A stretch of DNA of 64,000 bases from NCBI GenBank assembly GCA_934130165.1, contig CAKOXO010000001.1, positions 248,001 through 312,000 of the forward strand, given 5' to 3'. Source of the DNA: an uncultured Bacilli bacterium (GTDB taxonomy: Bacteria > Bacillota_I > Bacilli_A > RF39 > UBA660). Below, in pieces: positions 25,728 through 35,099 of the stretch. The first letter of the stretch is position 1. The number at the start of each line of letters is the position of its first letter. The position numbers and the translations under genes are program-made. The notes beneath the pieces were generated by a model. That model saw only the letters and a program-made list of their open reading frames with translations. It did not search any database and was not told where the DNA came from.

Positions 25728-26660
25728 AACTCTTATTCCTTGATAAGTATCACGTTTTACCATTTCTTTATCTATATCATTCATAACACAAAATTTTTTA
25801 AGAAGCCAACTTGGTTCAATTAAATCTTCTTTTTTAGGGTCTCCAGTAATTCGATGAATTACAATTTCACTACGTAATAATTCAAGTTGTGATATTACAA
25901 TATCAACGTATTCTTCTTTAGTTAATATATGAAATGGTTTATTGTAATAAAGTTTCTCTAGAGGAGTATCTTTTAATATACTTAACATATGTATTTTAAT
26001 TCCTTGTATATCTAAATTATTTAAATATTTAACAGTTTCTAACATATCAGTTTTATCCTCATATGGAAGACCATTTATAATATGAACAACCACATCAATA
26101 TTTCTTTTTCTTAATTTAGTAACCATTTTTTCAAAACAATCTATATCACAACACCTATTAATAAGTTTTGCAGTTTTGTCATGTATCGATTGTAATCCTA
26201 ATTCAATAGTTAAGTAAGTTTTTTTATTTAATTCACTTAAATAATCAAGACATTCATCTGTAATAGAATCAGGTCTAGTAGCAATATTTAAACCAATAAC
26301 GTTATTCTTATTTAGAATAGATTCATAAATCTCTTTTAATTTACTAACAGGTGCATAGGTATTAGTTCTAGCTTGAAAATATCCTATATATTTTGCATTT
26401 GGCCATTTCTTATCATATATTTGTTTTACTTCCTGAAACTGTTTATTAAGATTATCACTAACTTTACCAGCAAATTCACCACTACCAAGTTTTGAACAAT
26501 AAATACATCCACCATAACCTACAGTTCCATCTAAATTTGGACAGGAAAAACCAGCATTTAAACTTACTTTACATACTTTAGAGTGAAATTTATTCTTATA
26601 AAAGTAATCAAGAGTATGATATCTTTTATTTGTGTTGCTATATTTAAAAATATTATTCAT
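25710..26660 (-). CDS. Radical SAM protein, YtqA/TIGR01212 family
   Basis: The 316-residue protein shows the spaced cysteine motif of this family: the radical-SAM iron-sulfur ligands in CPNLDGTVGYGGCIYC (about residues 39-54). Later motifs are GYFQARTNTYAP, RPDSITDE, ELGLQSIHDKTAKLINR and HIINGLPYEDKTDML. These are typical of the YtqA group, which is related to the tRNA-modifying Elp3-like radical SAM enzymes but has no settled reaction. The start chosen is the ATG preceded by TGAGG inside the upstream gene's stop region; an earlier in-frame GTG is part of that site. It follows the patatin gene without a gap. Confidence 0.88.
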   Translation of the reverse strand: MNNIFKYSNTNKRYHTLDYFYKNKFHSKVCKVSLNAGFSCPNLDGTVGYGGCIYCSKLGSGEFAGKVSDNLNKQFQEVKQIYDKKWPNAKYIGYFQARTNTYAPVSKLKEIYESILNKNNVIGLNIATRPDSITDECLDYLSELNKKTYLTIELGLQSIHDKTAKLINRCCDIDCFEKMVTKLRKRNIDVVVHIINGLPYEDKTDMLETVKYLNNLDIQGIKIHMLSILKDTPLEKLYYNKPFHILTKEEYVDIVISQLELLRSEIVIHRITGDPKKEDLIEPSWLLKKFCVMNDIDKEMVKRDTYQGIRVKKNTF

Positions 26661-26661
26661 A

Positions 26662-27810
26662 TTAAACCTCACACAATGTATATAAATATAGAGCTTGTAG
26701 TAAGTGCTTTGGACTTAATAATCCTTTTGTCTTAATATAATTGTAATCTCCTTCTATTAATTTACTATATAATAGTATAGTTTTATTAAAATTAGGATCT
26801 TGTTTTCTTAATTTATTAGCTTTTTTTAATAATAACTTATTAAAACCTTTAAAACTATAGATACAAGTCTCATCTAACTTGAAATCTAGTCCTATTTGCT
26901 CACAAGTTTTTAATAAAAACGATTCTAGGTTTAATTTGTCTAAATTTATTAGTTTTATTAAATCATTATGCCTGATTATTGTAGTTAAATTGTATAAGAA
27001 AATGTTTTTATATTCATCTATTTTTTTATCGAAATTTTTAACTTTAAAACTATATTTTTTACCATTAAGCTTTTTAAATACCTTCATTGTGTCATTATAT
27101 CCAAGCTTCATGTTTCTTTTACTTCCATTTTCATTAAAATCTAGAAAGTTAGTTAATTTATTATTTGGTTTAACTTTTGTAATTTTTATATTCTTTTTAG
27201 GTTTTTTTGTTAGACCAGGAGCTGATAAATCTATAGCAATGATTTCAGTTGCACCTAAATCTATAGCTAAATTAATAGGAAGATTATCAAACATACCACC
27301 ATCAATATATTTATTTCCATCAATATCTTTAAGTTTAAATGCAGGGTAGCATGATGCACTGGCCATTATATAATCACATAATTTACCTCTAGGAATTTTA
27401 CTTTTTTTCATTTGTACTATTTTTCTTCCACTTAAGTTGACCGTTACTAATCCATAATCTATAAAAGAGGCAAAGAATTTTTCTTCATCAATGGTTTCAT
27501 TTAGCAAGTTTTGCAACTTTTGAACATCCATACCGCCATTCTTTAAAAAATTACTTCCGTAAATTTTAGCTAATTCTTTCAAATTTTTAGGATTTTTTAC
27601 TTCATCTCCAAAAAGCATTTGCATATTAATTTTCTTCCATAATTTTACTGCTTCTTTGTAGCTATTTTGTATCATTAAGGCACCATTAATTGAACCAACA
27701 GATGTTCCTGTTATAATATCATAATTTATTTTTAATTCTCTTAAAGCTTTCCAAGCTCCTATTTGGTAAGAACCTTTACTTCCTCCACCAGATAAAACTA
27801 CTGCTTTCAT
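26662..27810 (-). CDS. Patatin-like phospholipase
   Basis: RssA-type patatin, 382 residues from the chosen start (ATG behind AGGTGG; the earlier in-frame GTG is inside the ribosome binding site). The oxyanion loop is GGGSKGSY (8-15), the nucleophile elbow GTSVGS (Ser37), and the second dyad residue Asp170 in DGGMFDNLP. The C-terminal ~150 residues are Lys/Leu-rich and unlike the catalytic half; they may bind membrane. Such enzymes hydrolyse acyl ester bonds in lipids at the membrane. No signal peptide, so it is cytoplasmic. Confidence 0.92.
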   Translation of the reverse strand: MKAVVLSGGGSKGSYQIGAWKALRELKINYDIITGTSVGSINGALMIQNSYKEAVKLWKKINMQMLFGDEVKNPKNLKELAKIYGSNFLKNGGMDVQKLQNLLNETIDEEKFFASFIDYGLVTVNLSGRKIVQMKKSKIPRGKLCDYIMASASCYPAFKLKDIDGNKYIDGGMFDNLPINLAIDLGATEIIAIDLSAPGLTKKPKKNIKITKVKPNNKLTNFLDFNENGSKRNMKLGYNDTMKVFKKLNGKKYSFKVKNFDKKIDEYKNIFLYNLTTIIRHNDLIKLINLDKLNLESFLLKTCEQIGLDFKLDETCIYSFKGFNKLLLKKANKLRKQDPNFNKTILLYSKLIEGDYNYIKTKGLLSPKHLLQALYLYTLCEV

Positions 27811-27921
27811 AAATACCACCTGCCGATATTATACTCCTATTTTTTTTAATTTACAAATTTCTATCAATAGTAGACTTTATTTAATATCTATATGATATAC
27901 TAATCGAAGAAAGATCATTAT

Positions 27922-28061
27922 ATGAAGAAAAATAAAATAATTTTAATATTAATTGTAATGACGCTACTTTTTTTAAACAGGGTAATTTAAATGTGAATTT
28001 TTCCTCTACTAACTCCGAAGATAAACTAAGAATTATTAGTAAGAAAAAATATTACATTTAA
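27922..28061 (+). pseudogene. Remnant of a small secreted-protein gene (frameshifted)
   Basis: An ATG opens a typical signal-peptide-like string (MKKNKIILILIVMTLLFLN) that meets TAA after 22 codons. In another frame the reading continues from 27981 as GNLNVNFSSTNSEDKLRIIS and further residues to a TAA at 28061. Shifting by one base joins the two into a ~45-residue secreted peptide. No good ribosome binding site is present. It lies in the 540-base gap between the patatin and the VanY gene, which otherwise holds only AT-rich sequence and a hairpin. Confidence 0.4.
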
Positions 28062-28202
28062 CTATAAAAAATTATATTTATATAAGGATGACTTTTAAAA
28101 TACTTTCTATATTTATTAGATAAAATAATCTTAAAAATATATGAAAGTAGGTAATATTAATATGGTGAATAATATAATAGATTTTATTCAGTAATCAATA
28201 AT

Positions 28203-28249
28203 AAAAAAATAATCTTTTCTAGTATAAAGTTAGGAATGGTTATTTTTTT
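28203..28249 (+). terminator. Possible terminator in the decayed intergenic region
   Basis: AAAAAAATAATC / GGTTATTTTTTT (one G-T pair) around a 23-base loop. It could be the old terminator of the broken gene; the long loop weakens the case. Confidence 0.35.
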
Positions 28250-28330
28250 GTATAAACACATTTGCATAAATTAAAAGAAATATTACTTTTATTCAATTGA
28301 CTAAAAACAAATGCTTTAGTAAAATGTAAG

Positions 28331-28336
28331 TATAAT
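28331..28336 (+). promoter_or_regulatory. -10 (TATAAT) upstream of the VanY-like gene
   Basis: TATAAT 14 bases before the chosen ATG. TTGACT at 28297 is 28 bases away and too far to be its -35. Confidence 0.35.
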
Positions 28337-28350
28337 AGTAGGTGATAATT

Positions 28351-29481
28351 ATGCAAACTAAAAGGAAGTTTAAATTAAAGCCTAAAGCTTTAAAAATATT
28401 AAAAATTATAGGTATTATTATAGGGATAATTTTGATAATTTTTCTTTTCTATGAAAAAAATATTCATGATTTAACAAAACTTGGATATAGTAAGGGGTCA
28501 TCTAAAAATATCTTACTAAAGTTTAAGAAGAAAGATATTGTTCAAATAGGTAAAAATAAGACCTTGAATAAAGCATTTGAAAGTAATTATTATGAAGATA
28601 AAAATTTTAATACTTATTCAAAAATAAAATATCATAATCATAAAAATTTAATAAAAAATATAAATAAAATGATTAAAATTGGCTATAACAACGATCAAAT
28701 AAACATGATCTTGGAACATGGATCAGATAAAGATGTATCAGAGTTCGTAAAAAGAAAAAAGGTAAGATATTTAGAGGAGTTTTATACTGTTAAATATGCA
28801 AAATTAAAAAATTATGATCGATATGTTTCATATATGAATGAATCTAGAGAAGATGAAGAAACAAGTGTTTTATATGTGAATTTGAATCTAGATAAAGAAG
28901 ATTATAAAGACTATGTAACAGTAAAAGATTTCTCTTATACAATGTTAGTAAATAAGCATAGAAAATTAACTAAAAACTTTAATAGTAATGATTTAATATC
29001 AATTAGTAAAGATTATGCTAGTGAAAAGGGTTTAAAGGGTAATAGAACTGCTGTAAAACATTTGGAAGATATGATCAAACAAGCAGAAAAAGAAGGTTAT
29101 GGTCTAGTGGTTAATTCTGCTTTTAGAAGTTACGAAGATCAAGATGAAATTGTTAATACATATAAAGCTTTATATGGAGATGATTATGTAACAAAATATG
29201 TTCTTATGGCTGGATTTTCTGAACATCAAACTGGTCTTGGATTTGATATAGGTAGTAAAAGTGAAAAAATCTTTGCTCAAAGCAAGGAGTACAAATGGGT
29301 AGTTGAAAATTGCTATAAATATGGTTTTATTTATAGATTTAAACCGGATTATGAAGATACAACTGGAATTAAACATGAAGCTTGGCATTATAGATATGTT
29401 GGTAAGAAGGTTGCAAAATATATATATGACCATGACATTAGCTTAGAAGAATATTATGCTATGTTTTTAGATAATAATTAA
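28351..29481 (+). CDS. VanY-type D-alanyl-D-alanine carboxypeptidase (M15B)
   Basis: Removes the terminal D-Ala of peptidoglycan stem peptides outside the membrane. A membrane helix at about 16-36 is followed by a ~160-residue linker region, then the zinc peptidase domain (about 205-370). It has LVVNSAFRSYEDQ, the zinc motif SEHQTGLGFD (His292, Asp299) and EAWHYRYVG with His346. The ATG is behind AGGTGAT; an upstream GTG overlaps that site. It is monocistronic, ended by a palindromic terminator. The middle linker is longer than in the shortest VanY proteins and has no recognised domain. Confidence 0.92.
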   Translation: MQTKRKFKLKPKALKILKIIGIIIGIILIIFLFYEKNIHDLTKLGYSKGSSKNILLKFKKKDIVQIGKNKTLNKAFESNYYEDKNFNTYSKIKYHNHKNLIKNINKMIKIGYNNDQINMILEHGSDKDVSEFVKRKKVRYLEEFYTVKYAKLKNYDRYVSYMNESREDEETSVLYVNLNLDKEDYKDYVTVKDFSYTMLVNKHRKLTKNFNSNDLISISKDYASEKGLKGNRTAVKHLEDMIKQAEKEGYGLVVNSAFRSYEDQDEIVNTYKALYGDDYVTKYVLMAGFSEHQTGLGFDIGSKSEKIFAQSKEYKWVVENCYKYGFIYRFKPDYEDTTGIKHEAWHYRYVGKKVAKYIYDHDISLEEYYAMFLDNN

Positions 29482-29504
29482 AGATTCTTAAGAATCTTTT
29501 TTCT
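29480..29504 (+). terminator. Terminator after the VanY-like gene
   Basis: Perfect AAAGATTC-TTAA-GAATCTTT palindrome plus T-tract, starting in the stop codon. Confidence 0.85.
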
Positions 29505-29577
29505 TTTGTTAAAATATGTCGATTGAAAAGTAAGGATAGATATTATTTCACTTGGAATAAAAATAAATTTGTGTTAT

Positions 29578-29583
29578 TATAAT
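29578..29583 (+). promoter_or_regulatory. -10 (TATAAT) upstream of the GH31 gene
   Basis: TATAAT 26 bases before the ATG; TTGGAA at 29552 would give a 20-base spacer. Confidence 0.4.
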
Positions 29584-29609
29584 ACTAGAATAATAGGAAG
29601 GTGTTGGCT

Positions 29610-32030
29610 ATGTATCCACTAGGAAAACAGTTTGAAGTTAATTATAAAGATGCTGTAGCGGAAAGCAAAGCTATATATAAAGGAACTAATTATAGAATTA
29701 CTATAATTAGTGAAAGAGTTGTTAGATTAGAATTTAGTCCATCAGGAAATTTTGTGGATGCTCCAACGCAACTTATAAGAAAAAGGAATTTGGGATATCC
29801 CGAATTCAAAGTTAATCAAGATACAAATTTTATAGAAATAACAACAAAATATTTTAAGTTACTGTATGCTAAAAGACAGCCATTTTCTGGTACAAAGATG
29901 GATCCTATGAAGAATTTAAGAATAACATTAATGTCTAGAGAGAAGGATAGACAAAGAGATTGGTACTATGATCATCCTGAGGCTAGAAATATGAATGGTA
30001 ATATGGTAGCAATTGATGTCCCAGGTAGTAAAGTTTTAAATAGAGGCTTATATTCATTAGAGGGATTTGCTAGTATAAATGATACTCCAAATAAAATCTT
30101 AAATCCAGATGGAACCTTTATTGAAAGAGAAGCTGGCAGTGTTGATATTTATGTATTTATGTATGATAAAGATTTTAGACAGGCATTATTAGATTACTAT
30201 AAAATGACAGGATTTCCAGAGTTAATTCCAAGATATGCTTTAGGAAATTGGTGGAGTAAAAATAATGATTATAGTGAAGAAGATATAGAAGAACTAATTA
30301 AAAAGTTTGAGAAGAAAATGATACCACTATCTGTATTACTTTTAGATAATGATTGGCATTATAGGAATATAGGTAATAAGATAGGTCTCAAAAGTGGTTT
30401 TACTTTTAATAAGAGTCTGTTTCCAACTCCAGAAGAAATGATTAAAAAAATTCATTCTAGAAATATAAGAATAGGTCTAGTAGTTGATCCAACAGAGGGA
30501 ATATATCCACACGAACTCTATTACCAACAGGCATGTGAGTATCTAGGAATAAATGGTAATAAAATAATTACATTTGATCCATTAAACCCAAAAATAATGG
30601 ATGTTTATTTTAAAGTTTTTCTACATCCTTTAGAAAATATGGGAATAGATTTCTTTTGGAGTGATTATAAAGGAAATTTAAATTTAACTAATTTATGGTT
30701 TAATAATAATTACATGTATCTAGATTCTGGAAGAAATCCTGCAAAAAGACCTATGATTTTAGCACGTAATGCCATATATGCACCTCATAGATATCCAGTC
30801 TTATATGGTGGAAGCAGTGAAATAAGTTGGGAAGAATTAAAAAAACTTCCTATGAGATACTTAAATGCTGCTAATATTGGAGTATCATGGTGGAGTCATG
30901 ATGTTGGAGGAAATCATGGTGGTGTAGAGGAAAGTGAATTGTATATTAGATATTTGGAATTAAGTGTATTTTCACCTATACTTAGATTTCATTCAGCACG
31001 TGGTAAATATTATAAAAAGGAACCATGGGTATGGGATCCTAAAACAGAATCAATTGCCACTGATTATTTAAGATTAAGACATAGATTAATACCATATTTA
31101 TATACAGAAGCATATAATTATACTAAATCTGGAATTCCAATTATTCAACCGTTTTATTATAACTATTTGTGGACTTTTGATGATGATTTATATAAAAACC
31201 AGTATTATTTTGGTTCTCAGTTATTAGTTTGTCCTATTCTTACTAAAAAGGATGAAGTAATGGATAGAACTATTCATAGATTTTTTATCCCTGATGGAAT
31301 TTGGTATGATTTTAAAACAGGTAAAAAATTCCTAGGAAATAAAAAATATGTATCTTTTTATAAAGAAGAAGATTACCCAGTTTTTGCTCATGCAGGTAGT
31401 ATTATTCCATTATCTAATAGAAGTGATTATAATAATACTGGTATTCCAACGGATATGGAAATTCATATTTTTCCAGGTGTATCTAATACGTATAATTTAT
31501 ATGATGATGATGGCGTTACCTCTTTGTACAAAGATGGATACTTTCTAAAAACATCAATAGATTATAATTATTTAAAGAATAACTATACAGTTATATTTAG
31601 ATCTATTGAAGGAAAAAGTGGAATTGTTCCACCTAAAAGAAACTATAAAGTAGTATTTAGAAATGTTAAGAAAGCTGATGATGTTAATGCATACTTTAAT
31701 AATGAAAGAATTCCTTGTAGATCATCAGTAGATGGTAATGATTTTATAGTAGAGGTAAAACAAGCCCCAACTATAGGACAACTTACTATTAGTTGTAAAG
31801 GAAATGATATTGAAATAGATGCAGTACGTGTAATTAATGATGATGTAAGAAGTATTTTAGTTGATTTACAAATTAATACTTATTTAAAAGAAGAAATTGA
31901 TAGTATTATGTTTGGAAATCAAACTATAGGTAAGAAACGTATTGCTATTAGAAAGTTAAAAAGAAGAGGATTATCTAGAGAATATATGAATTTATTCTTA
32001 AAACTTCTTGAATATATTAGTGAATTTTAG
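29610..32030 (+). CDS. Glycoside hydrolase family 31 (alpha-glucosidase type)
   Basis: 806 residues from the ATG behind AAGGTG. N-terminal beta-sandwich (about 1-220), then a TIM barrel opening with IPRYALGNWWSKNNDYSEE. The nucleophile is Asp352 in GIDFFWSDYKG and the acid/base is Asp431 in WWSHDVGG. The GRNPAKRPMILARN and HRYPVLYGG motifs are typical of the subgroup that has WxDxxxG rather than WxDMNE. The C-terminal ~70 residues (DVRSILVDLQINTYLKEEID onward) are an extra helical tail. No signal peptide, so it acts on imported or internal alpha-glucosides. The next promoter is within its last codons. Confidence 0.92.
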   Translation: MYPLGKQFEVNYKDAVAESKAIYKGTNYRITIISERVVRLEFSPSGNFVDAPTQLIRKRNLGYPEFKVNQDTNFIEITTKYFKLLYAKRQPFSGTKMDPMKNLRITLMSREKDRQRDWYYDHPEARNMNGNMVAIDVPGSKVLNRGLYSLEGFASINDTPNKILNPDGTFIEREAGSVDIYVFMYDKDFRQALLDYYKMTGFPELIPRYALGNWWSKNNDYSEEDIEELIKKFEKKMIPLSVLLLDNDWHYRNIGNKIGLKSGFTFNKSLFPTPEEMIKKIHSRNIRIGLVVDPTEGIYPHELYYQQACEYLGINGNKIITFDPLNPKIMDVYFKVFLHPLENMGIDFFWSDYKGNLNLTNLWFNNNYMYLDSGRNPAKRPMILARNAIYAPHRYPVLYGGSSEISWEELKKLPMRYLNAANIGVSWWSHDVGGNHGGVEESELYIRYLELSVFSPILRFHSARGKYYKKEPWVWDPKTESIATDYLRLRHRLIPYLYTEAYNYTKSGIPIIQPFYYNYLWTFDDDLYKNQYYFGSQLLVCPILTKKDEVMDRTIHRFFIPDGIWYDFKTGKKFLGNKKYVSFYKEEDYPVFAHAGSIIPLSNRSDYNNTGIPTDMEIHIFPGVSNTYNLYDDDGVTSLYKDGYFLKTSIDYNYLKNNYTVIFRSIEGKSGIVPPKRNYKVVFRNVKKADDVNAYFNNERIPCRSSVDGNDFIVEVKQAPTIGQLTISCKGNDIEIDAVRVINDDVRSILVDLQINTYLKEEIDSIMFGNQTIGKKRIAIRKLKRRGLSREYMNLFLKLLEYISEF

Positions 32031-32036
32031 TATAAT
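32008..32036 (+). promoter_or_regulatory. Sigma-A promoter of the T-box/leuS operon, overlapping the GH31 stop
   Basis: TTGAAT (32008-32013), 17 bases, TATAAT (32031-32036). The -35 lies in the GH31 coding end and the -10 begins on the base after its TAG stop. Confidence 0.8.
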
Positions 32037-32042
32037 AGAGAA

Positions 32043-32250
32043 AATATTTTTAAATATTGGTAGTAGTAGTAATAATTATATTTATCTAAGAGAGTTTACG
32101 TTTGGTGAGAGTAAATATAAAATAATTATGAACTTGATTACCTATAAGTATATCGGGTAAGATCGTTAAATCTATTAAGTGCACAGAAATATCTGTGAAT
32201 TAAGGTGGTACCGCGAATAATTCGTCCTTATTTATAGGGGCGTTTTTTTA
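32043..32250 (+). promoter_or_regulatory. T-box leader, leucine specifier
   Basis: tRNA-sensing antitermination leader. The T-box core TTAAGGTGGTACCGCG is at 32200-32215, and the terminator alternative CGTCC...GGGCG plus T-run is at 32223-32249. Upstream, AGAGAG and TTGGTGAGAG mark Stem I. The specifier loop after TATGAA reads CTTG (32133-32136), giving CTT or, by alignment with the tyrS leader, TTG; both are leucine codons. Uncharged tRNA-Leu should allow readthrough into the membrane protein gene and leuS. Confidence 0.93.
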
Positions 32251-32266
32251 TTTTAGGAGGAATATA

Positions 32267-32620
32267 ATGAAGGAAATTTTACTATTTCTAATGACTTATG
32301 TATTTGTATTTTTGATTTATCAATTATTTATAATTAGTAAATCAAAAAGAAAAAATAGCAAGAAAAAGCCTGTAGAGGTCAATTATTTAATAAGTGTTTA
32401 TAAAATTGATATTGATAAAATAAATTATAAGAAGTTATTGCTTTTAATTTCTTTGGTGAGTTCACTTGACATTTCTATTATAGTAACACTAGTTTTAGTA
32501 TTTAATAGCTACTTTGTTAAACTTATAGTATCACTATTGATAACCATACCAATTGTTATACTTAGTTATCATTTAGTAGGAAATTATTATAAAAAGAAGG
32601 GAATGATAAAAAATGATTAA
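32267..32620 (+). CDS. Small two-to-three-TM membrane protein inside the leuS T-box operon
   Basis: 117 residues. Membrane segments are at about 4-22, 60-80 and 84-104, with a basic loop (SKSKRKNSKKKP) and the segment NYLISVYKIDIDKINYKKLL between. It is the first gene after the leucine T-box, with RBS TAGGAGGAAT, and overlaps the leuS start by eight bases, so leuS translation may depend on it. The pattern VNYLISVYKIDIDKINYKKL is like an uncharacterised Bacilli membrane protein family I cannot name. No transporter or enzyme motif is seen. Confidence 0.78.
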   Translation: MKEILLFLMTYVFVFLIYQLFIISKSKRKNSKKKPVEVNYLISVYKIDIDKINYKKLLLLISLVSSLDISIIVTLVLVFNSYFVKLIVSLLITIPIVILSYHLVGNYYKKKGMIKND

Positions 32621-35006
32621 TTTTAATGAAATAGAAAAAAAATGGGAAGATAAATGGAAGAAGGATAAGTTATATAAATATGATCCATCTAGTGATAGGA
32701 AGAAACTTTATTGTTTAGAAATGTTTAGTTATCCAAGTGGTGCAAAATTACACTTAGGTCATTGGTATAATTATGGAGTTACTGATACTTGGGCTAGATT
32801 TAAAAAGATGGATGGATATAATTTATTTCATCCTATGGGATTTGATGCATTTGGTCTACCTGCAGAAAACTATGCAATAAAAACAGGGGTTCATCCTGCA
32901 ATTAGTACTGATAAAAATATTGAAACAATGGAAGGACAACTAGAAAGAATTGGTGGTTCTTGGGATTGGGATTATGAAATAAAAACATGTAAGGAAGACT
33001 ATTATAAATGGACTCAATGGATGTTTTTGCAACTATATAAACATGGTTTAGCTTATAAAAAAGAAGCTCCAGTTAATTGGTGTCCAAAATGTAAAACTGT
33101 TTTAGCTAATGAACAAGTTATCTCTGGTGAATGTGAGAGATGTTCATCTAGTGTAATTAGAAAAGATATGAGTCAGTGGTTCTTTAAAATTACTGATTAT
33201 GCAGAGGAGTTATTAACGGGATTAGATAATCTAGATTGGCCTGAAAGAACTAAATCATTACAAAGAAATTGGATTGGAAAATCAGTTGGAGCCTATGTTG
33301 ATTTTAAAGTTTCTGAAACTGATTTAGGTTTTAGAGTATTTACTACCAGATGTGATACTTTATTTGGAGCTACATACTGCGTTTTAGCACCAGAACACGA
33401 GTTGGTGGATAAGATAACAACATCTGAACAAAAAGAAGCTGTAGACAATTATAAAGAACAAGCAAGTAAGCAAAGTGAAATTGAAAGAACAAGTACAACA
33501 AAGGAAAAAACTGGAGTATTTACTGGAAGTTATGCAATTAATCCTGTAAATGGTAAAAAAATACCTATTTGGATTAGTGATTATGTACTATCAACATATG
33601 GTACAGGAGCAATTATGGCAGTACCTGCCCATGATGAGAGAGATTACTCATTTGCAAAGAAATTTGATCTAGAAATTATTCCTGTTTTAGAAGGCGGGGA
33701 TGTTTCAAAAGAAGCTTATATAGGTGATGGAGTTCATATTAATTCTGATTTCTTAAATGGTTTAAATAAAGAAGAAGCAATAGAAAAAATGAGTACTTGG
33801 TTAAAAGAAAATAATCTAGGAGAAAAAACTACTAATTATAAATTAAGAGACTGGCTAGTATCTCGTCAAAGATATTGGGGAGCTCCTATTCCAATTATAT
33901 ATTGTGATGATTGTGGAATAGTTCCAGTTAAAGAAGAAGATTTACCAGTAAAACTTCCTATGGATGTGGAATTTACTCCAGATGGGGAAAGTCCATTAAA
34001 AAAATGTGACTCATTTATGAAATGTAAATGTCCAAACTGTGGAAGGGATGCTCATAGGGAAGCTGATACCTTAGATACTTTTGTATGCTCTAGTTGGTAT
34101 TATTTAAGATATCCTGATGCTCATAATGATAAGGAACCATTTAATAAAGATATTGTAAATAAACTATTACCAGTTGATAAATATGTTGGTGGTGTAGAAC
34201 ATGCATGTATGCACTTACTATATGCTAGGTTCTTTACAAAAGCATTACGTGATATGGGTTATTTAAATTTTGATGAACCATTTAAATCATTAGTACACCA
34301 AGGACTTATTTTAGGACCAGATGGAGAGAAAATGTCTAAATCAAAAGGTAATACAGTAGCACCTGATCCTTTAGTAGAAGAATACGGTAGTGATGTATTA
34401 CGTGGTTATTTAATGTTTGGATTTAATTATGTCGAAGGTGGCCCTTGGACTGATGATGGAATAATAGCAATTAATAAATTTTATCGTAAAGTTGAACGTT
34501 TATGTGAGGCAATTAAAGAAGATGATTTAAGATATAATGATATTGATAAAGTTTTACATAATTCTATTAAAGTAATTAGAAACGATATTGAAAAATTTCA
34601 ATTTAATACCTCTATGTCAAAAATAATGGAATATACTAATATCTTAGTAAAATATGAACAATCAGGAATACCAAGATACTATATTGAACAGCTTTTATTA
34701 CTACTTGCTCCATTCGCTCCTCATTTAACAGAAGAGTTATGGCAAAGTATTGGAAATGAATATTCAATCCATAATCAAAGTTATCCTGAATTTGATGAAA
34801 AAGTTTTAATAGAGGAAGAAAAGGAAATTGCAGTACAAGTCAATGGAAAATTACGTGCTACTATAAAGATAAACATTAGTGATAGTGAAGATGAAGTAAA
34901 AGAAAAAGCATTGAATGCAGAAAATGTTAAAAAACATACCGAAGGCCATGAAATAGTTAAGATAATTGTTATTAAGGGAAAAATAGTAAATATAGTAGTA
35001 AAATAG
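32613..35006 (+). CDS. leuS: Leucyl-tRNA synthetase
   Basis: Class I synthetase of 797 residues, charging tRNA-Leu. HIGH motif HLGH at residues 47-50, zinc-type Cys pairs (CPKC...CERC, about 154-173), the CP1 editing domain with the GTGAIMAVPAHDERD hallmark (about 331-345), and KMSKS at 573-577. The bacterial LeuRS signature VSRQRYWGAPIP is also present. It is coupled to the preceding membrane gene by an eight-base overlap and controlled by the T-box leader further upstream. Confidence 0.98.
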   Translation: MINFNEIEKKWEDKWKKDKLYKYDPSSDRKKLYCLEMFSYPSGAKLHLGHWYNYGVTDTWARFKKMDGYNLFHPMGFDAFGLPAENYAIKTGVHPAISTDKNIETMEGQLERIGGSWDWDYEIKTCKEDYYKWTQWMFLQLYKHGLAYKKEAPVNWCPKCKTVLANEQVISGECERCSSSVIRKDMSQWFFKITDYAEELLTGLDNLDWPERTKSLQRNWIGKSVGAYVDFKVSETDLGFRVFTTRCDTLFGATYCVLAPEHELVDKITTSEQKEAVDNYKEQASKQSEIERTSTTKEKTGVFTGSYAINPVNGKKIPIWISDYVLSTYGTGAIMAVPAHDERDYSFAKKFDLEIIPVLEGGDVSKEAYIGDGVHINSDFLNGLNKEEAIEKMSTWLKENNLGEKTTNYKLRDWLVSRQRYWGAPIPIIYCDDCGIVPVKEEDLPVKLPMDVEFTPDGESPLKKCDSFMKCKCPNCGRDAHREADTLDTFVCSSWYYLRYPDAHNDKEPFNKDIVNKLLPVDKYVGGVEHACMHLLYARFFTKALRDMGYLNFDEPFKSLVHQGLILGPDGEKMSKSKGNTVAPDPLVEEYGSDVLRGYLMFGFNYVEGGPWTDDGIIAINKFYRKVERLCEAIKEDDLRYNDIDKVLHNSIKVIRNDIEKFQFNTSMSKIMEYTNILVKYEQSGIPRYYIEQLLLLLAPFAPHLTEELWQSIGNEYSIHNQSYPEFDEKVLIEEEKEIAVQVNGKLRATIKINISDSEDEVKEKALNAENVKKHTEGHEIVKIIVIKGKIVNIVVK

Positions 35007-35014
35007 TTTTCAAC

Positions 35015-35052
35015 AGAAAATGTGGAAATAATTATCACATTTTCTTTTTTTT
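35015..35052 (+). terminator. Terminator after leuS
   Basis: AGAAAATGTG / CACATTTTCT ten-base stem followed by seven T's. Confidence 0.9.
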
Positions 35053-35099
35053 CAACAATTTTTGTGGATAAAAAAGTTTATATTTTATTTGGTGATAAA

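Noticed and set aside
35022..35099. Longer N-terminus for the Cse60-like protein
   Set aside because: This stretch is the leuS terminator hairpin and T-run; the family start matches the ATG at 35100 with its own GGTGAT site.
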